Positions 33,720 to 43,006 of a stretch of DNA of 51,076 nucleotides are shown piece after piece. The notes below the pieces were generated by a model. That model did no database searches, was not told the origin of the DNA, and was given only the letters and a program-made list of their open reading frames with translations. Source of the DNA: Desulfobacterales bacterium (GTDB lineage Bacteria > Desulfobacterota > Desulfobacteria > Desulfobacterales > Desulfosalsimonadaceae). The DNA lies in assembly GCA_034520365.1 (NCBI GenBank), contig JAXHNP010000001.1, positions 1 to 51,076 of the forward strand, read 5' to 3'. Numbering within the stretch: the stretch's first letter is position 1; every line of letters starts with the position of its first letter. The position numbers were made by a program, and so were the translations under genes.

Positions 33720-36152
33720 TTACTCTTCTTCGTCTTCGCTTTCAGCCAGCCGCGCCGCGCCGACCAGCCGCTCGTTGGGCTCCATGCCCATCAGTTTCAC
33801 GCCCTGAGTGTTCCGGCTGATCACGGATATCCCCTTGATCGGCATGCGGATGATCTTTCCGATATCGGTCATGAGCATCACCTCATCCTCATCACCTACC
33901 ACCAGGATGGTGACCACTTTGCCGTTACGCTCATTGGTCTTGATGGTGATCACCCCTTTACCGCCCCGGCGCTGGACCGGATATTCATCCAGCAGGGTAC
34001 GTTTGCCGTACCCGTTTTCTGTTGCTGTAAAAAGCGTCTGGCCATGGGTCAGCACCTCCATGCCGACCAATTGATCGCCTTCCACCAGGCTCATGCCCCT
34101 AACGCCCCGGGCTATCCGGCCCGTGGGCCGTACATCCGACTCATGGAAGCGAATGGACTTTCCGAAAAGCGAGCACAGAAAAACATTTCGGGTGCCGTCG
34201 GTCATGCGGATGGCGATCAGCTCATCGCCCGCTGCCAAATTGATGGCAAGTTTGCCGCCGGATCGCGGGCGGGAGAATTCCATGATATCGGTCTTTTTAA
34301 TCATGCCCTGCCGGGTGGCCATCATCACATGATAGCCGGGCTCATATTCGGGCACGGCCAGCACAGTGGTCAGTTTTTCGTCCGGCTTGAAGTTCAGGAG
34401 GTTGACCACCGCCTTGCCCCGGCTGGTGCGGCCGCTCTGAGGGATATCATAGACCTTGCACCAGTAGACCCGGCCCTGATTGGTGAAAAACATAAAAGTA
34501 TGGTGCGTGGAGGCCACGAACAGGTGGGCGACAAAATCCTCATCCTTTACCCCCATGCCGGTCTTGCCTTTTCCGCCTCTGCGCTGCTGGCGGTACAGGG
34601 TAATCGGATTTCGTTTGATGTAGCCGCTGTTGGTGATGGTGACCACCATGTCCTCTTCGGCGATCATGTCCTCAAGCGTAATCTCCCGGGTTTCGGAAAC
34701 GATTTTGGTGCGGCGCTCATCTCCGAAGGCATCCTGGATTTCGGTTAACTCATCTTTAATCAGGTTTAGGATAATGCGCTCACTGGAGAGGATTTCCTTG
34801 AAACGGGCGATGTCTTTTAATACATCCGCGTGCTCCTGCTTGATCTTGTCGCGCTCAAGGCCGGTCAGCCGCTGCAGGCGCATATCCAGTATGGCCTGGG
34901 CCTGGACATCGGTCAGTTCAAAGCGCGTCATCAACTGGGTTTTAGCTTCACCCGGCGAGGCCGACTTCCGGATCAGGGAGACCACCTCATCCAGGTTGTC
35001 AAGGGCGATGATCAGACCCTCCAGCACATGGGCCCGGGCCTCTGCCTTGGCCAGGTCATGGCGGGTGCGGCGGATTATGATTTCCTTTCGGTGCACAATG
35101 AAATACTCGAGGATCTCTTTCAGGTTGAGCATTTCCGGCCGCTTGTTCACCACCGCCAGCAGGATGATGCCGAAATTGCTCTCCAGCGGGGTATGCTTAT
35201 AGAGCTGGTTTAGCACCACTTCCGCGATCTGCTCGCGCTTTAGCCCCACCGCCACCCGGATGCCGTCCTTGTCGGATTCATCCCGGACGTATCGGATCCC
35301 TTCCAGGTGCTTGTTCTTGACCAGGTCGGCGATTTTTTCAATCAGACTGGCCTTGTTTACCTGATAGGGAATTTCCCGGATGACAAGGGTTTCGGCCTTG
35401 GTCTTTTTATCCGTTTCAATCTCGATGCGCCCGCGTATCCGTATTTTGCCCCGGCCCGTGGTATAGGCGTTATAAATCCCCTGCGTGCCGTAAATGATCC
35501 CGCCGGTGGGAAAATCCGGCCCGGGGAGATATTGGATCAGCTCCTCGCAGGTCAGCTCGGGCGAATCGATCAGGGCCTTGATGGCCTCGGAGAGCTCATT
35601 TAAGTTATGGGGCGGGATATTGGTAGCCATGCCCACCGCGATGCCCGAGGAGCCGTTTAAAAGGAGCGAGGGGATTTTTGCCGGCAGGACCTGGGGCTCT
35701 TCCAGGGTTTCATCGTAGTTTAACTGGTGATCGACCGTCTCCTTGTCAATATCCTCCAGCATCTGATGGGCCAGGCGCATCATCCGGACTTCGGTGTAGC
35801 GCATGGCCGCCGGGGGGTCGCCGTCAATCGAGCCGAAATTGCCCTGGCCGTCCACCATGGGGTAGCGCAGGGTGAAACTCTGCGCCATCCGGACCAGCGC
35901 ATCATAGACCGCGGAATCGCCGTGCGGATGATATTTACCGATGACATCACCGACGATACGCGCCGACTTTTTATAGGGCTTGTTCCAGTCGTTTTTCAAT
36001 TCGCGCATGGCGAACAGAATTCGCCGATGCACGGGTTTTAAACCGTCCCGTACGTCCGGAAGCGCTCGGCCGATGATGACACTCATGGCGTAGTCCAGAT
36101 AGGACTGCTTCATCTCCCGTTCGAGACTGATTTCGGGCAGGTTGGAATCCAT
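33720..36152 (-). CDS. gyrA: DNA gyrase subunit A
   Basis: 810 residues. The catalytic tyrosine is Y119 in [10 protein letters not shown]. The quinolone region reads [19 protein letters not shown] with S80 and D84, the susceptible type. The GyrA box QRRGGKG that marks gyrase instead of topoisomerase IV appears in the C-terminal domain ([16 protein letters not shown]), and a second, [11 protein letters not shown], follows later. Works with GyrB to add negative supercoils; gyrB is not in this window. It is the head of the gyrA-gpsA-radC-Cys-pgk-TVP38 run. The C-terminal tail is acidic (AESEDEEE). No unusual feature. Confidence 0.97.
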   Translation of the reverse strand: MDSNLPEISLEREMKQSYLDYAMSVIIGRALPDVRDGLKPVHRRILFAMRELKNDWNKPYKKSARIVGDVIGKYHPHGDSAVYDALVRMAQSFTLRYPMVDGQGNFGSIDGDPPAAMRYTEVRMMRLAHQMLEDIDKETVDHQLNYDETLEEPQVLPAKIPSLLLNGSSGIAVGMATNIPPHNLNELSEAIKALIDSPELTCEELIQYLPGPDFPTGGIIYGTQGIYNAYTTGRGKIRIRGRIEIETDKKTKAETLVIREIPYQVNKASLIEKIADLVKNKHLEGIRYVRDESDKDGIRVAVGLKREQIAEVVLNQLYKHTPLESNFGIILLAVVNKRPEMLNLKEILEYFIVHRKEIIIRRTRHDLAKAEARAHVLEGLIIALDNLDEVVSLIRKSASPGEAKTQLMTRFELTDVQAQAILDMRLQRLTGLERDKIKQEHADVLKDIARFKEILSSERIILNLIKDELTEIQDAFGDERRTKIVSETREITLEDMIAEEDMVVTITNSGYIKRNPITLYRQQRRGGKGKTGMGVKDEDFVAHLFVASTHHTFMFFTNQGRVYWCKVYDIPQSGRTSRGKAVVNLLNFKPDEKLTTVLAVPEYEPGYHVMMATRQGMIKKTDIMEFSRPRSGGKLAINLAAGDELIAIRMTDGTRNVFLCSLFGKSIRFHESDVRPTGRIARGVRGMSLVEGDQLVGMEVLTHGQTLFTATENGYGKRTLLDEYPVQRRGGKGVITIKTNERNGKVVTILVVGDEDEVMLMTDIGKIIRMPIKGISVISRNTQGVKLMGMEPNERLVGAARLAESEDEEE

Positions 36153-36194
36153 TGGGTATCCGTTCTCAGATGTTTAATTGCTTAAAAAATATAT

Positions 36195-36368
36195 TCAGCC
36201 GATCTTGACTCCGTCCCGGAAGGCGAATCCCAGGGCGGCAAACCCCAGGATGATTTCGAAGACGAACATGGCCGGAAAGCTCTCCCAAAGGGCATACACG
36301 ATGCCGCCGCCCACGATCGCGGGGATGCCGAACACAACGAGTGTGCCGAGTATTCTGCTGACTCTCAT
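36195..36368 (-). CDS. Small membrane protein (57 residues)
   Basis: An open frame between the thiolase and gyrA genes, with a strong AAGGAG eight bases before the ATG. Two hydrophobic stretches, about 6-26 (ILGTLVVFGIPAIVGGGIVYA) and about 33-51 (AMFVFEIILGFAALGFAF), are joined by LWESFP, and the end is RDGVKIG. Both ends probably face the cytoplasm. No family is recognised. The good start site and clean membrane pattern argue it is real despite its size. It lies in the same orientation as its neighbours and is probably co-transcribed with the thiolase upstream. Confidence 0.6.
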   Translation of the reverse strand: MRVSRILGTLVVFGIPAIVGGGIVYALWESFPAMFVFEIILGFAALGFAFRDGVKIG

Positions 36369-36394
36369 GGATTGGTCTCCTTATCGAAAAATGT

Positions 36395-37681
36395 TTAGGC
36401 CTCAACCATCATGGCCATGCCCATACCGCCGCCGATGCACATGGAGATCAGGCCGGAGGCCAGCTGGTTTCGCTTCATATGATACAGACAGGTCACGGTC
36501 TGCCGGGCGCCCGTGCAGCCGATGGGGTGTCCCAGGGAAATCCCGGAGCCCACCGGATTGGGCTGTTCATAGGGAAGCTCCAGCTCCCGCATGCAGGCGA
36601 TGGCCTGGGCGGCAAAGGCTTCATTTAGCTCGATGGCGCCGATATCTTTAAGATTTGCGCCGGTCTTCTTCAACACCTTGCGGATGGCCGGGATCGGCCC
36701 AAGCCCCATATATGCCGGATCCACGCCCCCGCCGGCAAATGCCCTGATTTTGGCCATGGGTGTCAACCCCAGCTCCTTGGCCTTCTCTGCGCTCATCAGC
36801 ACCACCGCGGCGCCTCCGTCATTGATGCCCGAGGCGTTTCCGGCCGTCACGCTGCCGTCTTTCTTGAAAACCGGTTTGAGATTTTCCATCTTTTCCATGT
36901 CGGTTTCCATGGGGCGCTCGTCCGTATCCACCACCACATCCCCTTTTCGGGTCTTAATGGTTACCGGCACGATCTCTTCATTAAAATGGCCCGACTGAAT
37001 GGCTTCCCGGGCCCGGTTGTGACTCAGCACGGATAGCTCATCCTGCTCTTTTCGGGGGATGCCGTATTTTTCAATAATATTCTCCGCGGTCAGGCCCATG
37101 TGATAGCCGTAAAAAATCTCATACAGACCGTCATAGACCATGAGGTCGGTGACCTCGCCCTTGCCGGTCACTTCCATGCGATGGCCCCAGCGGGCCTTGG
37201 GAAGCGCCATGGGCGCGGTGCTCATGCTTTCCTGGCCGCCGGCCACGATCACGTCGGCCTCGCCCAGCATGATGGACTGGGCGGCCAAAGTAATGGCTTT
37301 AAGCCCGGAGGAACAGACCTTGTTAATCGTAAAGCCCGGGGTCTCCTTGGGCATTCCCGCCCGGATCATGGCCTGCCGGCCCGGATTCTGGCCTTGGCCG
37401 CCAGTTAACACGTTGCCCATGATCACCTCATCCACCACCACCGGAGTGGCGCTGCTGTCCCACTGATCCGCCTGGGTTTCAAGCTCGATCGGCCCCTGAT
37501 CCTTTAGTTTATCCGGAGCGGCCGCTTTCATGGCATCGCTTACCACCGGACGGAGGCCCGCCCGCTTCACGGCTTCACGGATAACAAGGGAGCCTAACTC
37601 CACCGCGGTTATATCTTTTAATGAGCCCCCAAAAGCGCCGACCGGGGTTCTGGCACCGCTTACGATCACCACCTCTTGCAT
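36395..37681 (-). CDS. Acetyl-CoA C-acetyltransferase (thiolase) with an extra loop
   Basis: 428 residues, against about 393 for typical members. Nucleophile Cys123 is in KVCSSGLKA, and the second active-site parts are NEAFAAQA, GHPIGCTGAR and MCIGGGMG. The extra ~35 residues lie at about 46-81 (DAMKAAAPDKLKDQGPIELE) before DEVIMGNVLTGG. The enzyme condenses two acetyl-CoA or, in reverse, cleaves 3-ketoacyl-CoA; the same window holds an acyl-CoA ligase (39006). Start has AAGGAGGGAAT, a very strong site. The insert is in frame and hydrophilic, so it probably forms a surface loop instead of breaking the enzyme. It could alternatively be a longer-chain thiolase. Confidence 0.92.
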   Translation of the reverse strand: MQEVVIVSGARTPVGAFGGSLKDITAVELGSLVIREAVKRAGLRPVVSDAMKAAAPDKLKDQGPIELETQADQWDSSATPVVVDEVIMGNVLTGGQGQNPGRQAMIRAGMPKETPGFTINKVCSSGLKAITLAAQSIMLGEADVIVAGGQESMSTAPMALPKARWGHRMEVTGKGEVTDLMVYDGLYEIFYGYHMGLTAENIIEKYGIPRKEQDELSVLSHNRAREAIQSGHFNEEIVPVTIKTRKGDVVVDTDERPMETDMEKMENLKPVFKKDGSVTAGNASGINDGGAAVVLMSAEKAKELGLTPMAKIRAFAGGGVDPAYMGLGPIPAIRKVLKKTGANLKDIGAIELNEAFAAQAIACMRELELPYEQPNPVGSGISLGHPIGCTGARQTVTCLYHMKRNQLASGLISMCIGGGMGMAMMVEA

Positions 37682-37864
37682 ATCTATTCCCTCCTTGGTA
37701 TAAAAATTTCAATGGCTGTGCAAACAGCAGTTGCGCAACCAACCCGCTGTTTAGACAAAACCGCCTGAAAACATATTTTTCACCGATCCGGTAGACTGCT
37801 TCGCCCGGATCCCATAAAATTAATTTTTTTATCAAACCCGTTTTCAAAAGACAAGAATAAACCC

Positions 37865-38659
37865 ATGTGCCTGATTGCTATCGCCATTGCCCGCCATCCG
37901 GACTATCCGCTGATTATCGCCGCCAACCGGGACGAATTCTACAGCCGTCCCACCGCCCCCCTGGATTATTGGGAAGACAAGCCGCATATTCTGGCCGGCC
38001 GGGATCTACAAAGCCTGGGCACCTGGCTGGGCATCACCACATCCGGAAGGATCGGCGCCATCACCAACTACCGCCACCCGGATGCCCTGCACCGGAAAAG
38101 CAAGGGGCCTTCCCGGGGGGATTTGGTCCGGGAATATTTAGCGGGCTCAGATCCGCCGCAGAGCTATATTGAAGCCATCCGGCCGTCAAAAGACCAATAT
38201 AGCGGCTTTAACCTGATTGTGGGCGAGACGACCGATCTGTGGTGGTATTCCAATGTATCCGATGAGATCAGAAAATTAACGCCCGGCATTCACGGCATCA
38301 GCAACCACCTCTTAAACACCCCCTGGCCCAAGGTGGAAAAAATCAAATCCGCGCTGGCCGGTATCATCGCCGAAAACCGGCCCATAGACCCGGAGCGCCT
38401 TTTCAAATTGCTCTCTGATCAGGAACAGCCGCCGGACCGCGAGCTTCCGGATACCGGCATCGGCCTGGAATGGGAACGGATCCTCTCGCCTGTTTTCATT
38501 ACCAGCGAAATTTACGGCACCCGGTCCTCTTCGGTGATTTTTATTGACCGCTCCGGCCATGCCACTTTTTATGAAAGACGCTTTACCCCCCAAGGCGGCG
38601 CCATTGTGACCGAAGAAACCCGGCGGTTTGCATTTAATATCGAAAATCCGGAAAAATAA
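37865..38659 (+). CDS. NRDE family protein (TANGO2-like)
   Basis: 264 residues starting MCLIAIAIARHPDYPLIIAAN followed by RDEFYSRPTAPLDYWED, the signature NRDE motif. The cysteine at position 2 is the probable N-terminal nucleophile typical of Ntn-type folds, exposed after removal of Met. The family (TANGO2 in animals, NRDE in bacteria) has unclear biochemistry; a heme- or acyl-CoA-related role has been proposed for relatives. It stands divergent from the thiolase gene with a 183-base gap. No good ribosome binding site is visible. A repeat element follows its stop. Confidence 0.9.
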   Translation: MCLIAIAIARHPDYPLIIAANRDEFYSRPTAPLDYWEDKPHILAGRDLQSLGTWLGITTSGRIGAITNYRHPDALHRKSKGPSRGDLVREYLAGSDPPQSYIEAIRPSKDQYSGFNLIVGETTDLWWYSNVSDEIRKLTPGIHGISNHLLNTPWPKVEKIKSALAGIIAENRPIDPERLFKLLSDQEQPPDRELPDTGIGLEWERILSPVFITSEIYGTRSSSVIFIDRSGHATFYERRFTPQGGAIVTEETRRFAFNIENPEK

Positions 38660-39005
38660 GTTAACGGACAGACAGTCGGCACGGTGGCCGACTCTACGAC
38701 GCATGTCGCCGTAGGGCAGGTCACCGCGCCTGCCTGAAAAACGACAGAACAGATTTATCATATTTAGGCCTGAAAAACCCTTTGATTTTTTATCATTTTT
38801 CGATTATTTATATATTGAAAATTCGGTAATTTCATTCCTGTTTCTATAGCCCAACCCGCCTGCCGGATTTCATGCACGGATGCTTGAAATTGACACTGTA
38901 TACGCTGAAACGCCCTGGCTTTGCTTATTGTCCGTATAAAAAACTGCGGATTGATAAAATATACCTAATACCCAACACCTAACCCCAAATTAAAGGAGTC
39001 GTGCC
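38660..39005. other. Intergenic region, 346 bases, repeat-bearing
   Basis: Between the NRDE gene and the acyl-CoA ligase. It contains palindromic repeat copy 2 (38675-38741) and otherwise AT-rich DNA, with no credible gene. AAAGGAG near 38993 is the ligase ribosome binding site. Confidence 0.7.
38675..38741. repeat. Palindromic intergenic repeat, copy 2
   Basis: Starts GTCGGCACGGTGGCCGACTC and ends CACCGCGCCTGCCTGAAAAA. The two arms pair around CTACGACGCATGTCGCCGTAG. It shares both ends with copy 1 inside hicA (20327-20405). The differences are a shorter loop and a few arm substitutions. Confidence 0.8.
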
Positions 39006-40706
39006 ATGACAGAGCCTCAGTTTTGGAAAAAATCCTGGGACCCCGGCCTCAATGATCTGGATCATAGTTCCTGGGAAATTTCTTACGTGGATGCCATCCG
39101 CCCGACGCTTGAAAAATATGCGGATACACCCGCCATGAGCTTCATGGAAATTGAAATCTCTTTTCGGGATCTGGACCGCTACTCCAACCGCTTTGCCCAT
39201 ATGCTGATGGCAAACGGGCTGAAAAAAGGGGACGTGGTCGGCATCAACCTGCCCAACATTCCGGAGTACGTGATCGCCTGGCTTGGCACTTTAAAAGCCG
39301 GCTGTGCGGTCTCCGGGGTCTCTCCCCTGCTCTCGGCCGATGAACTCAAACACCAGCTCTCAGACGCCAAAGCCAAAGCCCTGGTGACCCTGGATGCCAT
39401 TTTCGCCGCCCGGGTAACGCAAGTCGCTTCGGACCTGCCATCGCTTCAGGTCATCGCTGTTACCAGCGTGGGCGGGTTTCTGCCCTTTTACAAGCGATTT
39501 CTGGGCCAGCTACTGGGGAAAATCCCCAAGGGGAAAATCTCGCCGATTGACACCAAAACCATCCTGCCTTTTAAATCGATTTTAACAAGCAGGGAATATT
39601 CGGAAAAAGACCCGAATGTCTCCGTCACCCCGAATGACATCGCCTACATCCAGTACACCGGCGGCACCACCGGCCCGCCCAAAGGGGCGATGCTAAGCCA
39701 TAGAAATGTGATGGCCGATGTGCTCATCATCCAGACCTGGCTGAAGTGGGAGGAGGGTCAGGGGCTTGCCCTGTCCGGCTTTCCGTTCTTTCATATCGCC
39801 GGCCTGTTTTTTAACATCAACTGCGTCTATCTGGGCTGGACCCAGGTGCTGATACCAGACCCGAGAAACACCGACCATATCTGCAAGCAGATTGAAAAAT
39901 ATCGGCCCACGGCCCTGGCCAACGTCCCATCGCTCTACTACCTGTTGATTCAAAACCCCAAATTCAAAGAGCTTGATCATTCAAATCTCGAGGCCGCTGT
40001 CTCAGCCGCCGCTCCGTTTCCCGAAGAATCCCAGCGGCAACTCGAAAAAATCATCGGCGAGGGAAAACTGGTTGAAGCTTATGGCATGACGGAAACCTCG
40101 CCGCTGTCTATCGTTAATCCCTACAAGGGCAAAAAAAAGCTCGGCCACATCGGACTGCCGCTTTTGAATACGGATGTCAAGCTCGTGGATCCGGCCAGCG
40201 GCGAGCCGATGGAAATCGGCCAGCCCGGGGAGATCTGCGTCAAAGGCCCGCAGGTGATGGTGGGCTACCTGAACAATCCGGAGGAGACCGAAAAGGCCAT
40301 TGATGCGGATGGCTACATGCACACCGGCGACGTGGGTATATTTGACGAAGAGGGGTATGTGCGCATTGTGGACCGGACCAAGGACATGATCAATGTCAGC
40401 GGGTTCAAGGTTTTCTCCAAAAAAGTGGAGGAAATCATGGCCGCCCATCCCGCCATTGACATGATCGCCACCATCGGGGTTCTCAATCCGGAAAACCCGG
40501 GCTCTGAGATCGTCAAGGCCTATGTGACGCTATCCCCGGATTATTCAGATGACGGCGACCCGGAAAAATTAAAAACCGATATCATCAATTTTGCCAAGGA
40601 GAAGCTGGCGCCATACGAGGTCCCGAAAACAATTGAAATCCGGGACGAACTGCCGCTGACCGCGGTGGGCAAAATCGACAAGAAAGAGCTTCGCAAAGAA
40701 AAATAG
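39006..40706 (+). CDS. Long-chain acyl-CoA ligase (AMP-binding family)
   Basis: 566 residues. The P-loop YTGGTTGPPKG at 217-227 is the phosphate-binding motif of AMP-forming ligases. Family segments also include EAYGMTETSP, GYMHTGDVGIFDEEGYVRIVDRTKDMI (A8 motif with the hinge residue) and the C-terminal catalytic lysine in TAVGKIDKKELR. It activates a fatty acid to acyl-CoA using ATP. Long-chain specificity is inferred from the overall FadD-like pattern; short-chain or aromatic acids are possible. Start ATG has AAAGGAG. It stands before signal peptidase I; the link is gene order only. Confidence 0.93.
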   Translation: MTEPQFWKKSWDPGLNDLDHSSWEISYVDAIRPTLEKYADTPAMSFMEIEISFRDLDRYSNRFAHMLMANGLKKGDVVGINLPNIPEYVIAWLGTLKAGCAVSGVSPLLSADELKHQLSDAKAKALVTLDAIFAARVTQVASDLPSLQVIAVTSVGGFLPFYKRFLGQLLGKIPKGKISPIDTKTILPFKSILTSREYSEKDPNVSVTPNDIAYIQYTGGTTGPPKGAMLSHRNVMADVLIIQTWLKWEEGQGLALSGFPFFHIAGLFFNINCVYLGWTQVLIPDPRNTDHICKQIEKYRPTALANVPSLYYLLIQNPKFKELDHSNLEAAVSAAAPFPEESQRQLEKIIGEGKLVEAYGMTETSPLSIVNPYKGKKKLGHIGLPLLNTDVKLVDPASGEPMEIGQPGEICVKGPQVMVGYLNNPEETEKAIDADGYMHTGDVGIFDEEGYVRIVDRTKDMINVSGFKVFSKKVEEIMAAHPAIDMIATIGVLNPENPGSEIVKAYVTLSPDYSDDGDPEKLKTDIINFAKEKLAPYEVPKTIEIRDELPLTAVGKIDKKELRKEK

Positions 40707-40716
40707 GTATCACTGA

Positions 40717-40728
40717 CCTAAATTGAGC
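40717..40728 (+). repeat. CCTAAATTGAGC motif
   Basis: A short sequence in the 35-base gap between the acyl-CoA ligase and lepB. The same core occurs at 15535, 29509 and 49365, always at or between gene ends. See the finding on this motif. Confidence 0.4.
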
Positions 40729-40741
40729 ATACTGACTGACC

Positions 40742-41239
40742 ATGTTGATTGATCAACTCCGCGCCTTTTTCCTGCCAAACTTTAACAAAAGATTTGTCAT
40801 TCGGGCGGCCCTGGTGGCCGCCCTCGCGTTTGTTGTGTTTCACTTTTTCCTGATCCCGTTCCGGATTCACGGCCACAGCATGGCGCCGACCTATTCCGAT
40901 GGCCGGATGAACTTCTGCAACACGCTCAGGTATGCCTTTTCATCCCCGGACCGATACGACATCGTGGCCGTCCGGATGGCCGGCCGATCCGTGATGCTGT
41001 TAAAACGGGTGGTTGCTGTTGCCGGCGAGACCGTAGCGTTTGAAAGCGGCGAACTGCATATTAATGGCCGCAAACTCGAGGAACCCTATATTAACTATAC
41101 TTATGACTGGACGCTTTCGCCGCGGCAGGTCAAGCCGGATCACCTCTATGTGGTCGGCGACAACCGGCGCGTGCCCATGGAACAGCACCATTTCGGCCAG
41201 ACCCCTAATAACCGTATCGTCGGAGCCCCCCTATGGTAA
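40742..41239 (+). CDS. lepB: Signal peptidase I
   Basis: 165 residues, the short form. One N-terminal membrane segment (about 18-40, FVIRAALVAALAFVVFHFFLI) is followed by the catalytic Ser46 in GHSMAPTY and Lys88 in LLKRVVAVAGE. The later boxes (VGDNRRVPMEQHHFG and NNRIVGAPLW) complete the family. It cleaves signal peptides of exported preproteins on the outer face of the inner membrane. The final GDN-S-DSR box reads GDNRRVPMEQHH, with R and M-E-Q in place of S and DSR, an unusual variation. No clear ribosome binding site precedes the ATG. The next gene overlaps its end by seven bases. Confidence 0.93.
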   Translation: MLIDQLRAFFLPNFNKRFVIRAALVAALAFVVFHFFLIPFRIHGHSMAPTYSDGRMNFCNTLRYAFSSPDRYDIVAVRMAGRSVMLLKRVVAVAGETVAFESGELHINGRKLEEPYINYTYDWTLSPRQVKPDHLYVVGDNRRVPMEQHHFGQTPNNRIVGAPLW

Positions 41240-41745
41240 GCCCCAGAACCTTGATCATTATCGCCGTCTGCCTGGCCGCAGGCCTGATGGGATTCTTCTT
41301 TTTTTATCAAACCGATGCGGAAAAAATCCGCAGCCGGCTGGATGAACTCGCGGAGCGGGTCTCAAAGGATGAATCGGAAAACAAGCTTATGGCGGCGGGC
41401 CATGCCAAAAACATTGCCGAGATTTTCACGGACCCGTGTGTGCTGGAAATTCCGCAGACGCCCTACAGAGACGTTTCCGGAGAGTTCTCCAGGCAGGATA
41501 TCCGGGCCTATGCCATGTCCGGCCGCGCCCGCTATGAGCGCATCAAGTTGGACATCTACGATATATCAATCGATTTTCCGGATGAAAACACCGCCAGCGT
41601 CCGCCTCACCGCCCGAATCAATGCCGGCGCACAAGACAGCAAGCGCCAGTTTGATGAATTCCATGAACTGGCGTGCAAATTTAAAAAAATCGAGGGCGAC
41701 TGGTTAATTAACCGGGTGGCAGCGGTGGAAGTGCTTGAAAGATAG
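41233..41745 (+). CDS. Membrane-anchored NTF2-like protein
   Basis: 170 residues. An N-terminal signal-anchor (RTLIIIAVCLAAGLMGFFFFY, about 5-25) is followed by a charged helix (DAEKIRSRLDELAERVSKDE), then strands typical of a NTF2/SnoaL-like cone fold: YERIKLDIYDISIDFPDENTA, SVRLTARINAG, EFHELACKFKKIEGDWLINRV. The protein probably lies outside the cytoplasmic membrane. Its ATG lies within the lepB end (seven-base overlap), so the two are translationally coupled. Function is unknown; the link with signal peptidase suggests an envelope role, but nothing shows it. Confidence 0.75.
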   Translation: MVSPRTLIIIAVCLAAGLMGFFFFYQTDAEKIRSRLDELAERVSKDESENKLMAAGHAKNIAEIFTDPCVLEIPQTPYRDVSGEFSRQDIRAYAMSGRARYERIKLDIYDISIDFPDENTASVRLTARINAGAQDSKRQFDEFHELACKFKKIEGDWLINRVAAVEVLER

Positions 41746-41782
41746 CCCTTTGCGCGCTCTGCGGCTTGGCGGGATAAAAATA

Positions 41783-42307
41783 TTAACCCTTTATCCTAAC
41801 CGGAATCCCGGCCACCATCCATATCACCTGATTTGCACATTCGGCCACGCGCTGGTTGGCAAAGCCGGTCAAATCCCGAAACCGTCTCGCCAGTTGATTT
41901 TCCGGCACAATGCCCCCGCCCACTTCATTGGAAACCACAAACACCGGGCACTGAACATTATCCAGGGCCCTCTTCAGGGTCTCAACTTTTTCAAACACCG
42001 CCTCATCTGACAAATCTTCCATTATCAAGTTGTTCATCCACAATGTCAGGCAGTCCACCACCATCACATCTGCTGTTCTGCCTTGTTTTTCAATGGTCTC
42101 CGGCAGCTCAAGCGGCGCATCCACCGTGCGCCAGTTTTCCCCGCGCTCCGCCTGATGCCGTCTGACCCGATCGTTCATCTCATCATCATAGGGCACACAG
42201 GTGGCAATAAAGCAGTTTTCCGCCCCGAGCCGCTTTTGCGCCAGGGTCAGGGCATGGCTGCTTTTCCCGCTCCGGCACCCGCCTAAAACAAATGTCACTT
42301 CCCGCAT
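41783..42307 (-). CDS. cobU: Adenosylcobinamide kinase / adenosylcobinamide-phosphate guanylyltransferase
   Basis: 174 residues from ATG at 42307; the frame is open upstream, but that extension reads through the palindromic element (42345-42488) and gives non-family residues. Recognised motifs: P-loop GGCRSGKSSHAL, RRHQAERGENWRTVDAPLEL, DCLTLWMNNLI and SNEVGGGIVPEN. It phosphorylates adenosylcobinamide and transfers GMP to it, the late step of corrinoid salvage and synthesis. It is next to cobO on the same strand, which fits corrinoid use. Cobalamin riboswitch sequence is not apparent. Confidence 0.93.
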   Translation of the reverse strand: MREVTFVLGGCRSGKSSHALTLAQKRLGAENCFIATCVPYDDEMNDRVRRHQAERGENWRTVDAPLELPETIEKQGRTADVMVVDCLTLWMNNLIMEDLSDEAVFEKVETLKRALDNVQCPVFVVSNEVGGGIVPENQLARRFRDLTGFANQRVAECANQVIWMVAGIPVRIKG

Positions 42308-42344
42308 TATTTTATTTCCATTCTCAACCATCTTAAAACTTAGT

Positions 42345-42488
42345 AAATCCGGTTTGAAAATATTCATTTTTGTTCAAGTTCAAGGAAGGCGAAAATTTTA
42401 ACCGGAGCAATACTTGAAGTATTGTGAGGATTAAAATTTGAGCCTGACGCAGAAATTGGACAAAAGGGGACGTTTTTAAACCGGATTT
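42345..42488. repeat. 144-bp nested palindromic element between cobU and cobO
   Basis: AAATCCGGTTT (42345-42355) is matched by AAACCGGATTT (42478-42488). Inside, AAATTTTAA/TTAAAATTT (42393-42401, 42431-42439) and a central CAATACTTGAAGTATTG (42408-42424) form nested perfect arms. The right end provides the cobO stop codon (42490-42488). It looks like a miniature inverted-repeat or REP-type element. Confidence 0.75.
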
Positions 42489-43006
42489 TAGCTTTCGATG
42501 CCGACCCGTGCCAACACCCCGTCCTCATAATAATGCTTGATGGGCCTCATCTCGGTAATCAGATCCGCCCGGGCCATGACCGCCTCTGACACGCCGCGGC
42601 CGGTGATCACCAGTTCCAGGGCTTCCGGTTTTATATCAATAATATCCAGCACATCCCGGGCCTCAATCAGCTTGAAATGCTCCGCCACCCCGGCTTCATC
42701 CATGATGACGATGTCATAATCGCCGGATTCCACGACCGCGCGGACGGCCGCCAAACAGCGCTCTGCCGCCTCGATATCCGCGGGCTCCGGATTTCCCCGG
42801 ATGTATCTGCCCGTACCGAACTGTTCAATGGTGATATAATCCGCATACCGCTTCAGCGAATCCAGTTCACTGTAGCAGCCCTGCTTGATAAACTGCGCGA
42901 TATAGACCTTTAAGCCGGCGCCCGCGGCCCGCAGCGCAAGCCCCAGCGCGGCCGTTGTCTTACCCTTGCCGTCTCCCGTGTATACCTGAATATAGCCTTT
43001 TTCCAT
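42488..43006 (-). CDS. cobO: Cob(I)yrinic acid a,c-diamide adenosyltransferase
   Basis: 172 residues from ATG at 43006, chosen because AAGGGGC lies seven bases upstream; a longer open frame exists. P-loop YTGDGKGKTTAALGLALRA (about 9-27), VYIAQFIKQGCYSELDSLKRY, YDIVIMDEAGVAEHFKLI and LELVITGRGVSEAVMARADLITEM follow the CobA/CobO type. It adds adenosyl to the corrinoid, using ATP. The C-terminus ends exactly at the palindromic element and is of normal length. It is divergent from the redox cluster that follows. Confidence 0.94.
   Translation of the reverse strand: MEKGYIQVYTGDGKGKTTAALGLALRAAGAGLKVYIAQFIKQGCYSELDSLKRYADYITIEQFGTGRYIRGNPEPADIEAAERCLAAVRAVVESGDYDIVIMDEAGVAEHFKLIEARDVLDIIDIKPEALELVITGRGVSEAVMARADLITEMRPIKHYYEDGVLARVGIES

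Noticed and set aside
33591-34748. Plus-strand frame of 385 codons
   Set aside because: Antisense to gyrA and gpsA, whose family matches are complete.
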